Shown: positions 7,001 to 13,868, counted from the first letter of the stretch. The stretch: 13,868 bases of DNA from an uncultured Eubacteriales bacterium (GCA_900551415.1 URWB01000058.1:1-13868); one strand, 5' to 3'. A program made the numbers and translations. The notes: generated by a model from the letters alone, not told the origin.

Positions 7001-7090
7001 AAAATCTGCACCTGATTCCGCGGCAGCTGCCGCGGGCGGCGTATGAGGCACGCCCACAGACAGACACCGGCAAATCGCGGTGCAGACTTT
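7001..7090 (-). ncRNA. Structured RNA candidate between the M23 gene and yabP
   Basis: On the minus-strand RNA, bases 7090-7079 and 7012-7001 form a 12-bp closing helix (UCUGCACC/GGUGCAGA extended by a G-U pair and three A-U pairs). The one wobble works only on the minus strand. It encloses a GGCGU/ACGCC hairpin (7038-7054) and an 18-bp palindrome CCGCGGCAGCTGCCGCGG (7018-7035). A competing CACCG/CGGTG hairpin (7065-7082) overlaps one closing arm. It lies in the 229-nt gap, 29 nt after the M23 stop. It could be a leader element for yabP, a processing site or an irregular terminator. Confidence 0.4.
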
Positions 7091-7118
7091 TTGTTCGCTC
7101 TAAAATTAACAGGCTTGC

Positions 7119-8702
7119 TTACAGGTAGCTCGCCGGGTTGACGTTCCCGCCGTTCTTGAAGATCTCAAAGTGGCAGTGCGCGCCGGTGCTTCGTCCGGTG
7201 CTGCCGACCGCGCCGATCTTCTGTCCTTGATATACCTGCTGTCCGACGGATACGCTGATGCTGCTGCAGTGCGCGTACAGCGTCTTGAAGCCGCCGCCGT
7301 GGTCGATGACGATACGATAGCCGTAAGCACCAGACCAGCCCGCCTTAGTAACGGTGCCGCCGTCCGCGGCGCGGATCGTCGTTCCCGTCGCTGCCGCGTA
7401 GTCCAGACCGTAGTGCATTCTGCCCCAGCGCATGCCGTAGCCGCGATAGACGCCGACGCTGACCGGCCTGATGAAGCGTCCGGTACCCTTCTTCGGCGGT
7501 ACTGCCTTGGTACCCTTAACCACGATTTTGGCCACCGGCTCTTTGATAGTCTTTTTGCTGAGGTCCTCACGATCGACCGTCTTGCCGTTTCGCTTGGTCA
7601 GACGCGCGGTCACTTTTGCCTTACCTTTTTTACCGGCTCGGGTAACAATGGTCTCGCCCTTGTAGTATGAGGAGGATTCCTTGTACTCCGTCTTATAGTC
7701 TATGGATTCCGCGAAGGTCGCGATTTCTACGGTTTCAACGGTCAGCAGCGGAACTTCCTGCTGCGTGACGAAGGTATCGCCGACATGCAGCACCATGGTA
7801 TCCTTTACCTTTGGATTCATTTCCTTCAGCTCGCTCAAGGATACACCAAGCTTGCTGCAGATTCCATAAAGCGTATCGCCCGCGACAACCTCATAGGTCT
7901 GCTCCTGCTGGCCGCCGCTCTTGAGTTTTTTGGTCGCTGCCGCCTTACTGCTGACGTTCGCCAGAGTGGTATTGTAGGCTTCGATCTTGATATCCTCTGC
8001 GAAGCCGATGCTTTCATAATCGCTCCGCGAGCCCTTGATGTAGGTGTCTAAAATGGTATCCAGCACATCCTGCGCGATCTTTTCGCTCTCGACGGTCACC
8101 ATGCGCTTGCCGTCAACGACAATCGCGTAGGCCTGCGCCTGAATGTCGCCCATGTAGGTGAAGCGGCGCAGAACTGTATCCGGATCATCGATTTGCTTGC
8201 CGAATTTGAGTACGGGCGTAAAGGTAATATCCGTTTCCGGATCGATGACGATGTTCGAGCCGTATTCCTGCGACAAGGCATCACTGACCAGATCGAGAAT
8301 CTCAAGCACGTCCTTTTGTTCCTTTACAATACCGAGCGTCCTGCCGTTGTAGGCGTACTCGTAATCGGTGCTGGTCGCGTAAACGGCAACCGCGCCGATG
8401 ACAACGACAAAGCCGATCGCAAAATGCTTGACGATTTCCTTACGGTGCTGCTGCAGGCTGATATGCAGGTCATGCCACCTTCTGGCGGCTTTGACGAAGC
8501 TTCGCCCCAAAAACCACGCGGCAAGGTCCGCGAAGTTGTCGTACTCTGTGACCAGTCCCGCGCACGCGCCGATGATCTCATCGGATTGCCGCGCAAAAAA
8601 AGGTCCCGCCTGATCCAGCAACTTATCCGTTTCCTCTACAAGTCGCGCGCCGCCGTCGATGAGACGCGGCATCAGCTTGTTTGTTTGTCTCTTTTTTGCC
8701 AT
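7119..8702 (-). CDS. Membrane-anchored M23 endopeptidase with LysM and G5 domains
   Basis: A probable peptidoglycan endopeptidase of 527 residues. Visible layout: a cytoplasmic N-terminal region of about 92 residues, one transmembrane helix (about 93-110), a long extracellular alpha/beta region (about 115-245), a LysM peptidoglycan-binding domain (269-313, YEVVAGDTLYGICSKLGVSL), a G5-like domain (about 321-398) and a C-terminal M23 catalytic domain (about 410-527). Zinc ligands are present: HYGLD (His430, Asp434) and HCH (His509, His511), plus the catalytic AH (His478). I chose the ATG at 8702 (MAKKRQTNKL) with AGGAG upstream; the frame extends to 8741 without support. It overlaps the end of the dnaD-type gene by 31 nt. 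The long cytoplasmic extension before the helix is unusual for this family. Confidence 0.92.
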   Translation of the reverse strand: MAKKRQTNKLMPRLIDGGARLVEETDKLLDQAGPFFARQSDEIIGACAGLVTEYDNFADLAAWFLGRSFVKAARRWHDLHISLQQHRKEIVKHFAIGFVVVIGAVAVYATSTDYEYAYNGRTLGIVKEQKDVLEILDLVSDALSQEYGSNIVIDPETDITFTPVLKFGKQIDDPDTVLRRFTYMGDIQAQAYAIVVDGKRMVTVESEKIAQDVLDTILDTYIKGSRSDYESIGFAEDIKIEAYNTTLANVSSKAAATKKLKSGGQQEQTYEVVAGDTLYGICSKLGVSLSELKEMNPKVKDTMVLHVGDTFVTQQEVPLLTVETVEIATFAESIDYKTEYKESSSYYKGETIVTRAGKKGKAKVTARLTKRNGKTVDREDLSKKTIKEPVAKIVVKGTKAVPPKKGTGRFIRPVSVGVYRGYGMRWGRMHYGLDYAAATGTTIRAADGGTVTKAGWSGAYGYRIVIDHGGGFKTLYAHCSSISVSVGQQVYQGQKIGAVGSTGRSTGAHCHFEIFKNGGNVNPASYL

Positions 8703-9988
8703 ATTTCTGCTTCTCCTGTTCTTTGACGAACACAGCTGCATCGCGCTCCGTTTTCATCGAAGCCGGTATCGCTGCATTTTTCGCAGGCATATTTGACATC
8801 TGTGTAATCCATCGGGTAATTATGCTCCGTCAGCAAAACGGCGCGTTCTTCCTCCAAAGCGCGAATCTGCTGCCGGAACTGCGATTTTTGCGAATCCTTC
8901 ATTCCGGTCAGAAGACCCTTGGTGAGGCTCTTTCCGATTTCTCTGTGCATATTGTCAATTTCTTCTACGCGCGGCAGCTTCTCATAAATCTCCCGCTTGT
9001 GCGCCTGCGCCGTTTCCTCCGCCTGTTCGCGAAGAAACGCGTAATATTGATTTAAAACAGCCTGTGTGACTGTTGTTTTCTGATTCACATCCAGACCTCT
9101 GCTCTTTGCCTCCTCGTACCAGTTCTCCAGCACCTTGTTGACATATCTGAGGTTTGGATTGGCGGTTGACAGCGTTCTGTCACAGGCTTCCAGCACCCGT
9201 TCCAAGCTGCAGCGCATCTCGTCAAACCAAACGTTCATCATGCGCTTCTCCGCCTCCGTCGCGCCGCGGTTCAGTCCCAGCGACTGCAGCACGCGCTTAT
9301 ACATACTCTGTCGAATCCCATTCTCCTTGAGATAGGCTTCAACCTCCTCTTTGCTTCTGAGTCCCTGCTCGCCCCAACCCATTACCACTTTTTTGATGTA
9401 GGACAGGCCGGTCTTTTCTCTTTCGTAGCAATAAGAAAACGCTTCCAGAATCACGTCTTTGCTGACGCTGAAGGCTTCCTCCCAGGAAAGAATCTCCGCA
9501 AGCTCTTTTTGTGGGTCGAACAGTCTCCCCGTCCGACTTTCCAGTTCCTGTATAAATTCCTTGACGCCGCTGTCGCAGAGCTTGTCGGCGGCGCTGCCGA
9601 TTTTATCCTCACCATGCGGCTCCGCTTCGTCTGCCGTTTCCGACTCATTCGTGGCGCTGCCGTACATCTTGACGCGCAGATTGAGAAACTCGATATCCTC
9701 CTGCGCGTTCACCGCCTCCGCGGCTTTTGCACCGCTTCGAATGCGCCTGATGGCACCCATGTTTTCCCAATAGTCCCACGCCTGTCGAATCGTTTCCGGC
9801 GGCAGTCTGAGCTGGCGCGCGAAGGTGCGCGCGTCCATGTCCGCACCCGTCTGCGCGTAGAGCAGGCCGTAAAGATAGACCTTTACATAATCTCCCGGCG
9901 CCGCGGGCAGGTATTCATTGATAAAAATATTCTCCACATCTGTGGTCAACAGGTAAAAGTCTTTCACCTTTGCCTTTGTAAATCCCAT
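8672..9988 (-). CDS. DnaD-type primosomal protein fused to a DnaC/DnaI loader N-terminus
   Basis: A 438-residue replication-initiation protein. Residues 1-82 form a winged-helix-like N-terminus (EYLPAAPGDYVKVYLYGLLY, then an RQLRLPPETIRQAWDYWENMG helix-turn-helix). Two DnaD/DnaB_2 repeats follow (about 140-212, ending GLSYIKKVVMGWGE; about 228-297, ending NLRYVNKVLENWYE). Residues about 318-425 match the helicase-binding, zinc-containing N-terminal part of clostridial DnaC/DnaI loaders: REIYEKLPRVEEIDNMHREI (332-351), NYPMDYTDVKYACEKC (390-405), SDTGF, then CSC (417-419). The AAA+ ATPase part that should follow is missing; the frame stops 19 residues later and the M23 gene overlaps. GAGGA precedes the ATG, 21 nt after the dnaB stop. 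Likely partners are the DnaB helicase and DnaA/DnaG at the primosome. Confidence 0.9.
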   Translation of the reverse strand: MGFTKAKVKDFYLLTTDVENIFINEYLPAAPGDYVKVYLYGLLYAQTGADMDARTFARQLRLPPETIRQAWDYWENMGAIRRIRSGAKAAEAVNAQEDIEFLNLRVKMYGSATNESETADEAEPHGEDKIGSAADKLCDSGVKEFIQELESRTGRLFDPQKELAEILSWEEAFSVSKDVILEAFSYCYEREKTGLSYIKKVVMGWGEQGLRSKEEVEAYLKENGIRQSMYKRVLQSLGLNRGATEAEKRMMNVWFDEMRCSLERVLEACDRTLSTANPNLRYVNKVLENWYEEAKSRGLDVNQKTTVTQAVLNQYYAFLREQAEETAQAHKREIYEKLPRVEEIDNMHREIGKSLTKGLLTGMKDSQKSQFRQQIRALEEERAVLLTEHNYPMDYTDVKYACEKCSDTGFDENGARCSCVRQRTGEAEIWQKRDKQTS

Positions 9989-10009
9989 AGGTTCCTCGCT
10001 CGCGCCGCT

Positions 10010-11326
10010 TTACAGCGCCTTGTCGCTGAACTTGGTATATCTTGCTACCCAGGTCAGCTCTATTTTGTCGGTCGGGCCGCTTCTGTGCTTGGCGATATTG
10101 ACCTCGCACACGCCCGGCTTCTCGGTGTTTTCGTTGTAGTAGTCGTCACGATACAGGAAAATGACGATATCCGCGTCCTGCTCGATGGAGCCGGATTCAC
10201 GCAGGTCCGAAAGCATCGGCCGTTTGTCCTGTCTGAGCTCGGGCGCGCGCGAAAGCTGCGAAAGCAGAATGACAGGGCAATTCATTTCTCTGGCCAAAAG
10301 CTTCATGTTTCTGGAAAGCGCGCTGATCTCCTGCTGTCTGTTGTCCGTCCTGCCTTCGAAGGTCATCAGCTGCAGGTAGTCCACCACGATTAAATCCAGT
10401 CCCTGCTCGGCCTTCAGACGCCGGCATTTGTTTCGCATTTCCATCAGCGAAATGCCGGGCGTGTCGTCGATGACGATTTTGGAATTGTTCAGCTCGTCCA
10501 CGCCCAATGAAACGCGGTCCCAATCCTTGCGGTCCAGATCTCCCTGCTTGAGCTTTTGCATTTCCACGCGGGCCTGCATCGCCAGCAGTCTCTGTCCAAG
10601 CTGTTCCTTGGACATTTCCAGGCTGAAAATGATGGCGGAGGTTCCGTGCTTGACCGCGCTCTGCTGCGCGATATTGAGCGCGAAGGCGGTCTTGCCCATG
10701 CCGGGCCGCGCCGCTACAATGATCAAATCCGAACGCTGCAGACCGCTGGTCTTTTCGTCCAGATCGTGAAAGCCCGTAGGGATTCCCGTAATTTTATCTT
10801 TATTCTGCGCTGCCGCGTCGATAATCTTGAGATTTTCGAGCAGCACATCCTGTATTTTGGTGTAATCGTTTTTTTGCCGCCTCTGCGCGATTTGAAAGAT
10901 GCCGCTCTCCGCGTAATCGAGAATTTCCCTGGCCGCCATCTTGCTTTGGTAGCCCTTTTCGGTGATATCCTCCGCGGTGCGGATCATCTGCCGCATCACC
11001 GCTTTTTCGGCGATGATCTTCGCGTATTCCCTGCCGTTCGCGGTGGCCGGAACCTCCGCGGTGAGTGTCGCGATATAGGCTCTGCCGCCGACCATGTCCA
11101 GCGATTGTCTGCTTTTTAATTCTTCGCAGACGGTGAGCATATCGACCGCGCTGTTTTTGCGGTACAGCTCCCAGATGGCTCGAAAGATCTCCTTGTGACT
11201 TTCGTTATAGAAGTCGTCTTCCCTGACCTCCTCCAAAATGTCAAAGAGAACCTCCTTGTTCAGCATGGCTGCGCCGAGTACGGAGCGTTCTGCCTCCTCG
11301 TTGTGCGGAGGGATCCTCTCTATCAT
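10010..11326 (-). CDS. dnaB: Replicative DNA helicase (DnaB family)
   Basis: The ring helicase that unwinds DNA at the fork (called DnaC in Bacillus). The 438-residue protein starts MIERIPPHNEEAERSVLGAA, the standard N-terminal collar domain, and has the RecA-like C-terminal domain with Walker A ARPGMGKT (206-213), FSLEMS (234-239), Walker B LIVVDYLQL (312-320), LSQLSR (355-360) and LRESGSIEQDAD (375-386). Length and motifs are complete; no intein is present. GAGGAG lies upstream of the ATG. It sits 95 nt downstream of rplI across a hairpin region and 21 nt upstream of the dnaD-type gene, placing helicase and loader-related factor in one unit. Confidence 0.98.
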   Translation of the reverse strand: MIERIPPHNEEAERSVLGAAMLNKEVLFDILEEVREDDFYNESHKEIFRAIWELYRKNSAVDMLTVCEELKSRQSLDMVGGRAYIATLTAEVPATANGREYAKIIAEKAVMRQMIRTAEDITEKGYQSKMAAREILDYAESGIFQIAQRRQKNDYTKIQDVLLENLKIIDAAAQNKDKITGIPTGFHDLDEKTSGLQRSDLIIVAARPGMGKTAFALNIAQQSAVKHGTSAIIFSLEMSKEQLGQRLLAMQARVEMQKLKQGDLDRKDWDRVSLGVDELNNSKIVIDDTPGISLMEMRNKCRRLKAEQGLDLIVVDYLQLMTFEGRTDNRQQEISALSRNMKLLAREMNCPVILLSQLSRAPELRQDKRPMLSDLRESGSIEQDADIVIFLYRDDYYNENTEKPGVCEVNIAKHRSGPTDKIELTWVARYTKFSDKAL

Positions 11327-11372
11327 AGCAAACTCCTCGTCTTTTTTCGTGTGTTTTTTTTGAAGTTTTCGT

Positions 11373-11411
11373 GAGAAGTCTGCTTCTCCGCTTGTTTTTC
11401 GAGAAGCAGAC
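11373..11411 (-). promoter_or_regulatory. Stable intercistronic hairpin between rplI and dnaB
   Basis: An 11-bp perfect inverted repeat, GTCTGCTTCTC (11378-11388) and GAGAAGCAGAC (11401-11411), separated by 12 nt, lies 10 nt after the rplI stop. A second, mutually exclusive hairpin, GAGAAG-tctg-CTTCTC (11373-11388), overlaps one arm. No U-run follows on the minus-strand RNA, so a simple intrinsic terminator is unlikely. An mRNA processing or stabilising element, or an attenuator-like switch, is possible. Confidence 0.55.
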
Positions 11412-11421
11412 CGTGTCCGGC

Positions 11422-11868
11422 TTATTCCGCGCTGATCTCTACCGTCAGCTTGCCGCTTACTTCCGGGTAGAGCTTGACATCGACGCTGAAGGTTCCCGTC
11501 TGTTTCATCGGGCCGTCGAGCAGAATTTTTTTCTTATCGATGGTAATCTTGTGCTGTTCCTTCAGCTTTTCCGCGATATCCTTCGAGGTGATGGACCCGA
11601 AGACCTTGCCGTTTTCTCCGGCTTTTGTCTGAATCTTGACGGTCAGACCGCCGAGCTTCTCCGCGATTGCCTGCGCGGCTGCCTTTTCCTCGGCCTTCTT
11701 CTCCGCCGCGATTGCTTTTTGCTTTTCCAGACTTCTGATGTTGCCGTCAGTTGCTTCGGTCGCGTAGCCCTTCGGCAGGAGCAGGTTTCTCGCGTAGCCG
11801 TCGCTGACCTTTACCACATCGCCGGCTTTGCCGGTTCCCTTTACATCTCTATTTAAGATTACGATCAT
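11422..11868 (-). CDS. rplI: 50S ribosomal protein L9
   Basis: L9 binds domain V of 23S rRNA near the L1 stalk. The 148-residue protein has the full bipartite form: N-terminal domain MIVILNRDVKGTGKAGDVVKV with NLLLPKGYATEAT, a long connecting helix (about 45-75, Lys/Glu/Ala-rich) and a C-terminal rRNA-binding domain (GKVFGSITSKDIAEKL to the end). Length is exactly typical. GGAGGT is 8 nt before the ATG and lies inside the end of gdpP, with a 20-nt overlap. The gdpP-rplI-dnaB order is widely conserved in Bacillota. Confidence 0.98.
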   Translation of the reverse strand: MIVILNRDVKGTGKAGDVVKVSDGYARNLLLPKGYATEATDGNIRSLEKQKAIAAEKKAEEKAAAQAIAEKLGGLTVKIQTKAGENGKVFGSITSKDIAEKLKEQHKITIDKKKILLDGPMKQTGTFSVDVKLYPEVSGKLTVEISAE

Positions 11869-13624
11869 CTTGATTTACCTCCATCATATCCATTATTTTT
11901 TTGATTGTTTCGCCGACGCTCATATCAACCTGCGCGGCCGCGGTGGTCAGATGTCCGCCGCCTCCGAATTTTTCCATGATCACCTGTACGTTAACCTCTC
12001 CCAGCGATCTGGCGCTGATGACGGTTTTGCCGGCCTCGTTTCTGCCCGCGACAAAGGAGGATTTCACTCCCTTGACGGTCAGCAGCTGATCCGCGACCTG
12101 CGCGCACAGAATCTGCGCGTCACTTCGTTCCTTGCGGCACGCCGAGATTGCCACGCCGTTCTCAAACACCTGCGCGGACAGCACCGCTTCAGCGCGCAGC
12201 TTTATATTGGAAATTTCCTCTTGGAAAAACCGTTTCACTTCTGTTGGGTCCGCGCCCTGTCTGCGCAGCCACGCGGCCGCCTCGAAGGTGCGCACCCCTG
12301 TTTTGACAGAAAATCCGTTGGTGTCGATGGTCATGCCTGCCAGCAGCGCTTCCGCCTCCAGCTTGTTGAGGCTCTTTTTGCTGATCATATACTGCAGCAT
12401 TTCCGCCACAAGCTCTGAGGCGGAGGAGGCGTAGGATTCCATATACGCGAGCACCGGATTTTCGATGCATTCCTCCATCTTCCTGTGATGGTCGATGACC
12501 ACGATGCGTTCACAGATTTTGAGCAGCTCCGGACACTGCACCAGACTCGGTCTGTGGGTGTCTGTCACGATGAGCAGACTCTCCTCTTCCGCCAGACTCA
12601 GCGCCTTTTCGGAGCTGATAATCTGGTAATCATCGCTTTCCTTTGCCTGTTTGAAAATTTCCTGCAGGCTTTCATTGACCTCGTCGATGACCAGATAAGG
12701 CTCCTTTTCGCATAACACGCAGAGTCTGGTAATACCCAGCGCCGAACCGAAGCTGTCCATATCCGGATTCGCGTGTCCCATGATGAATATTTTTTTGGAC
12801 TGGTCGATCAGCTGTTTGAGCGCGTGACCGACGATTCTGGATTTTCCCTTATTGCTCTTTTCTACGGTCTGCAGCTTGCCGCCGAAGTATTCGACCTTGA
12901 GGTTGCGTTTGACGACAGCCTGATCTCCGCCGCGTCCGAGCGCCAAATCCAGCGCCGCGTCCGCGTAAGCTTCGGTCTGCGCCAGGTTCTTGCCGCCGAC
13001 ACCGACGCCGATACTCAAGCTCGCCGGAAAGTCCGCGCCCGTTTCCAGATGCCTGACTTCATCAAGGATGTCAAATTTCGCGGAGGTCATTCGCTCCAGG
13101 TACTGTTGCTCAAACCAGATCAGATAAGCGCTGTTGCGCACTCTGCTGACAGATGCGTTGATCTTAGCCGCCCACTTGCGGAGCAGCTGATCGATCTCTC
13201 CGGAGAGTGCCAGCCGCGGCGCCGAGCCCGCGTTGCTGATCAGTTCATCGTAGTTATCAATCTGGATTTTGGCGACACACGGCTTCTCCGCATTGTATCG
13301 GTCTTTTAATTCCTCCAGATTGGTGATATCATAAAAGAACACAAGCAGGCTGTGTTCATCTTCTTCGCTTTTTTGCGCCGCGAGCTTAAAGACTCTGTCG
13401 TTTCTTTTGATGATCGGACAGATGCCGTCCTGCAAAGACTGATAAAGCTCCGCGACTTTTACGCCTGTCAGCGCAAAAAGATCTCCGTCCAGAATATCGT
13501 CATACAAAAACACCTGACTGATCTGGTCGCTGGCTCCGATAATCTTCCCTTGCTCATTGATGATACAGATTGGCAGGGGTACAGACAACACAGCTGTATG
13601 TAAATTTTTTTCTGCTTTTTCCAT
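11849..13624 (-). CDS. gdpP: Cyclic-di-AMP phosphodiesterase GdpP-like, without membrane anchor
   Basis: GdpP hydrolyses c-di-AMP to pApA. In the 591-residue product I see a PAS-like domain (about 8-105), a degenerate GGDEF-like domain (about 113-245; SLSIGVGVG and ALDLALGRGGDQAVVK, no intact GGDEF), a DHH domain with HANPDMDS (284-291), DTH (355-357), DHH (378-380) and Asp434, and a DHHA1 domain with GGGGH (554-558). The two N-terminal transmembrane helices of typical GdpP are absent, making it about 60 residues shorter. I chose the ATG at 13624 because GAGGAAGG is immediately upstream; the frame opens at a TTG six codons earlier. A short open frame ends 1 nt before this start. The rplI start overlaps its end. 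Confidence 0.93.
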   Translation of the reverse strand: MEKAEKNLHTAVLSVPLPICIINEQGKIIGASDQISQVFLYDDILDGDLFALTGVKVAELYQSLQDGICPIIKRNDRVFKLAAQKSEEDEHSLLVFFYDITNLEELKDRYNAEKPCVAKIQIDNYDELISNAGSAPRLALSGEIDQLLRKWAAKINASVSRVRNSAYLIWFEQQYLERMTSAKFDILDEVRHLETGADFPASLSIGVGVGGKNLAQTEAYADAALDLALGRGGDQAVVKRNLKVEYFGGKLQTVEKSNKGKSRIVGHALKQLIDQSKKIFIMGHANPDMDSFGSALGITRLCVLCEKEPYLVIDEVNESLQEIFKQAKESDDYQIISSEKALSLAEEESLLIVTDTHRPSLVQCPELLKICERIVVIDHHRKMEECIENPVLAYMESYASSASELVAEMLQYMISKKSLNKLEAEALLAGMTIDTNGFSVKTGVRTFEAAAWLRRQGADPTEVKRFFQEEISNIKLRAEAVLSAQVFENGVAISACRKERSDAQILCAQVADQLLTVKGVKSSFVAGRNEAGKTVISARSLGEVNVQVIMEKFGGGGHLTTAAAQVDMSVGETIKKIMDMMEVNQDDRNLK

Positions 13625-13625
13625 C

Positions 13626-13694
13626 TTAACCTTCCTCTGCAATGGGACGCGTCGTCGATTTCGCGCCCGCGTTCTGATTCATACGTACTTCCAT
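13626..13694 (-). CDS. Possible 22-codon leader ORF ahead of gdpP
   Basis: ATG at 13694 preceded by CAGGAAGC gives the peptide MEVRMNQNAGAKSTTRPIAE plus EG, with its TAA overlapping the gdpP ribosome-binding region and ending one nt before the gdpP ATG. This spacing would allow translational coupling. The peptide matches nothing I recognise, and the reading could be accidental or the relic of another gene end. Confidence 0.3.
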   Translation of the reverse strand: MEVRMNQNAGAKSTTRPIAEEG

Positions 13695-13738
13695 GCTTCC
13701 TGACCCGCGGCAGAGCCGCAAGGTTAAACAGTATAAAT

Positions 13739-13747
13739 ATTATACCA
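13739..13747 (-). promoter_or_regulatory. Extended -10 promoter element upstream of gdpP
   Basis: TGGTATAAT is a perfect extended -10 (TGnTATAAT) reading toward gdpP, giving an expected start near 13732 and a leader of about 108 nt. No good -35 is visible, which extended -10 promoters can tolerate. Inverted GGCAGAGC (13758-13765) and GCTCTGCC (13709-13716) flank it. In the leader, GCGGC-TCT-GCCGC (13708-13720) can form a small hairpin. Confidence 0.55.
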
Positions 13748-13756
13748 TAAGATCTA

Positions 13757-13868
13757 AGCTCTGCCTTCACCTGCGGCTCGGCAATCGCTAAGAACTCTGG
13801 GCATCTGTCTTGCATCAGCTCTGCCGTCGCTTAGTGCTCGGCAATCGCTGTGCAAGGACATTATACCA
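13757..13868 (-). repeat. Two-unit 60-bp tandem repeat, copy of a ~110-bp interspersed repeat
   Basis: On the + strand AGCTCTGCC, ten variable bases and GCTCGGCAATCGCT occur at 13757-13789 and again at 13817-13849, a 60-bp period. The minus-strand reading begins at the window end with TGGTATAATGTCCTTGCACAG and finishes with TGAAGGCAGAGC. The same start and end, about 110 bp apart, occur in yabQ at 6352-6244. A 35-codon frame (ATG at 13861, stop at 13754) runs through it and contains repeated LSDGRA/LSDCRA. It may be the tail of an upstream gene outside the window. Confidence 0.65.

Noticed and set aside
6890..7057. N-terminal extension of yabP to an ATG at 7057
   Set aside because: It adds 56 Ala/Pro-rich residues with no family counterpart, whereas a strong AGGAGGT marks the ATG at 6889. 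The region holds palindromes instead.
13468..13815. A 115-codon minus-strand frame overlapping the gdpP start
   Set aside because: Most of it is out of frame inside gdpP, and the rest runs through promoter and repeat sequence; no domain or ribosome-binding site supports it.
1..13868. CRISPR array, tRNA, rRNA, transposase or phage genes
   Set aside because: No regularly spaced dispersed repeats, cloverleaf-like segments, transposase motifs or phage structural proteins were seen on either strand.

Overview
The window reads as chromosome of a low-to-mid GC, endospore-forming member of the Bacillota (Clostridia). Evidence: yabP and yabQ of the spore-envelope programme, a DnaD primosome protein, RNase M5 and a GdpP-type c-di-AMP phosphodiesterase. 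The DnaC-like segment fused to DnaD looks clostridial. I cannot name a genus. No rRNA, tRNA, CRISPR array, IS element or replication origin is visible, and every supported gene lies on the minus strand.

Core block (about 13.87 kb down to 1.65 kb, in transcription order): gdpP, rplI, dnaB, a dnaD-type gene, a membrane-anchored M23 endopeptidase, yabP, yabQ, divIC, rnmV, rsmA, an LTA-synthase-family gene and a GNAT acetyltransferase gene. Genes overlap or sit 15-100 nt apart, except for a 229-nt gap before yabP. Two breaks suggest separate transcription units. A perfect TATAAT overlapped by a 20-bp palindrome lies just upstream of yabP. A strong sigma-A-like promoter (TTGTAC-17-TACAAT, extended -10) lies inside the 3' end of yabQ and would serve the vegetative genes divIC-rnmV-rsmA and beyond. 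The block therefore interleaves replication (dnaB, dnaD), ribosome biogenesis (rplI, rnmV, rsmA), envelope and division (M23, divIC, LTAS), c-di-AMP turnover (gdpP) and sporulation (yabPQ).

Accessory edge (1-1.6 kb): a 3'-truncated (by the window end) AlbA_2/ATPase gene of the kind common in mobile islands, preceded by a decayed remnant of a Cys-rich protein resembling DUF6076 C-termini. This looks like the border of a degraded genomic island.

Most notable observations: (1) the DnaD-type protein carries the N-terminal helicase-binding/zinc part of a DnaC/DnaI loader but no AAA+ domain; (2) GdpP lacks its usual transmembrane anchor; (3) a roughly 110-bp repeat occurs upstream of gdpP and inside the 3' end of yabQ, bringing a promoter-like module and, in yabQ, C-terminal codons; (4) a compact RNA-like fold closed by a 12-bp helix sits between the M23 gene and yabP. 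I did not find a clearly new multi-gene defence or biosynthetic system.
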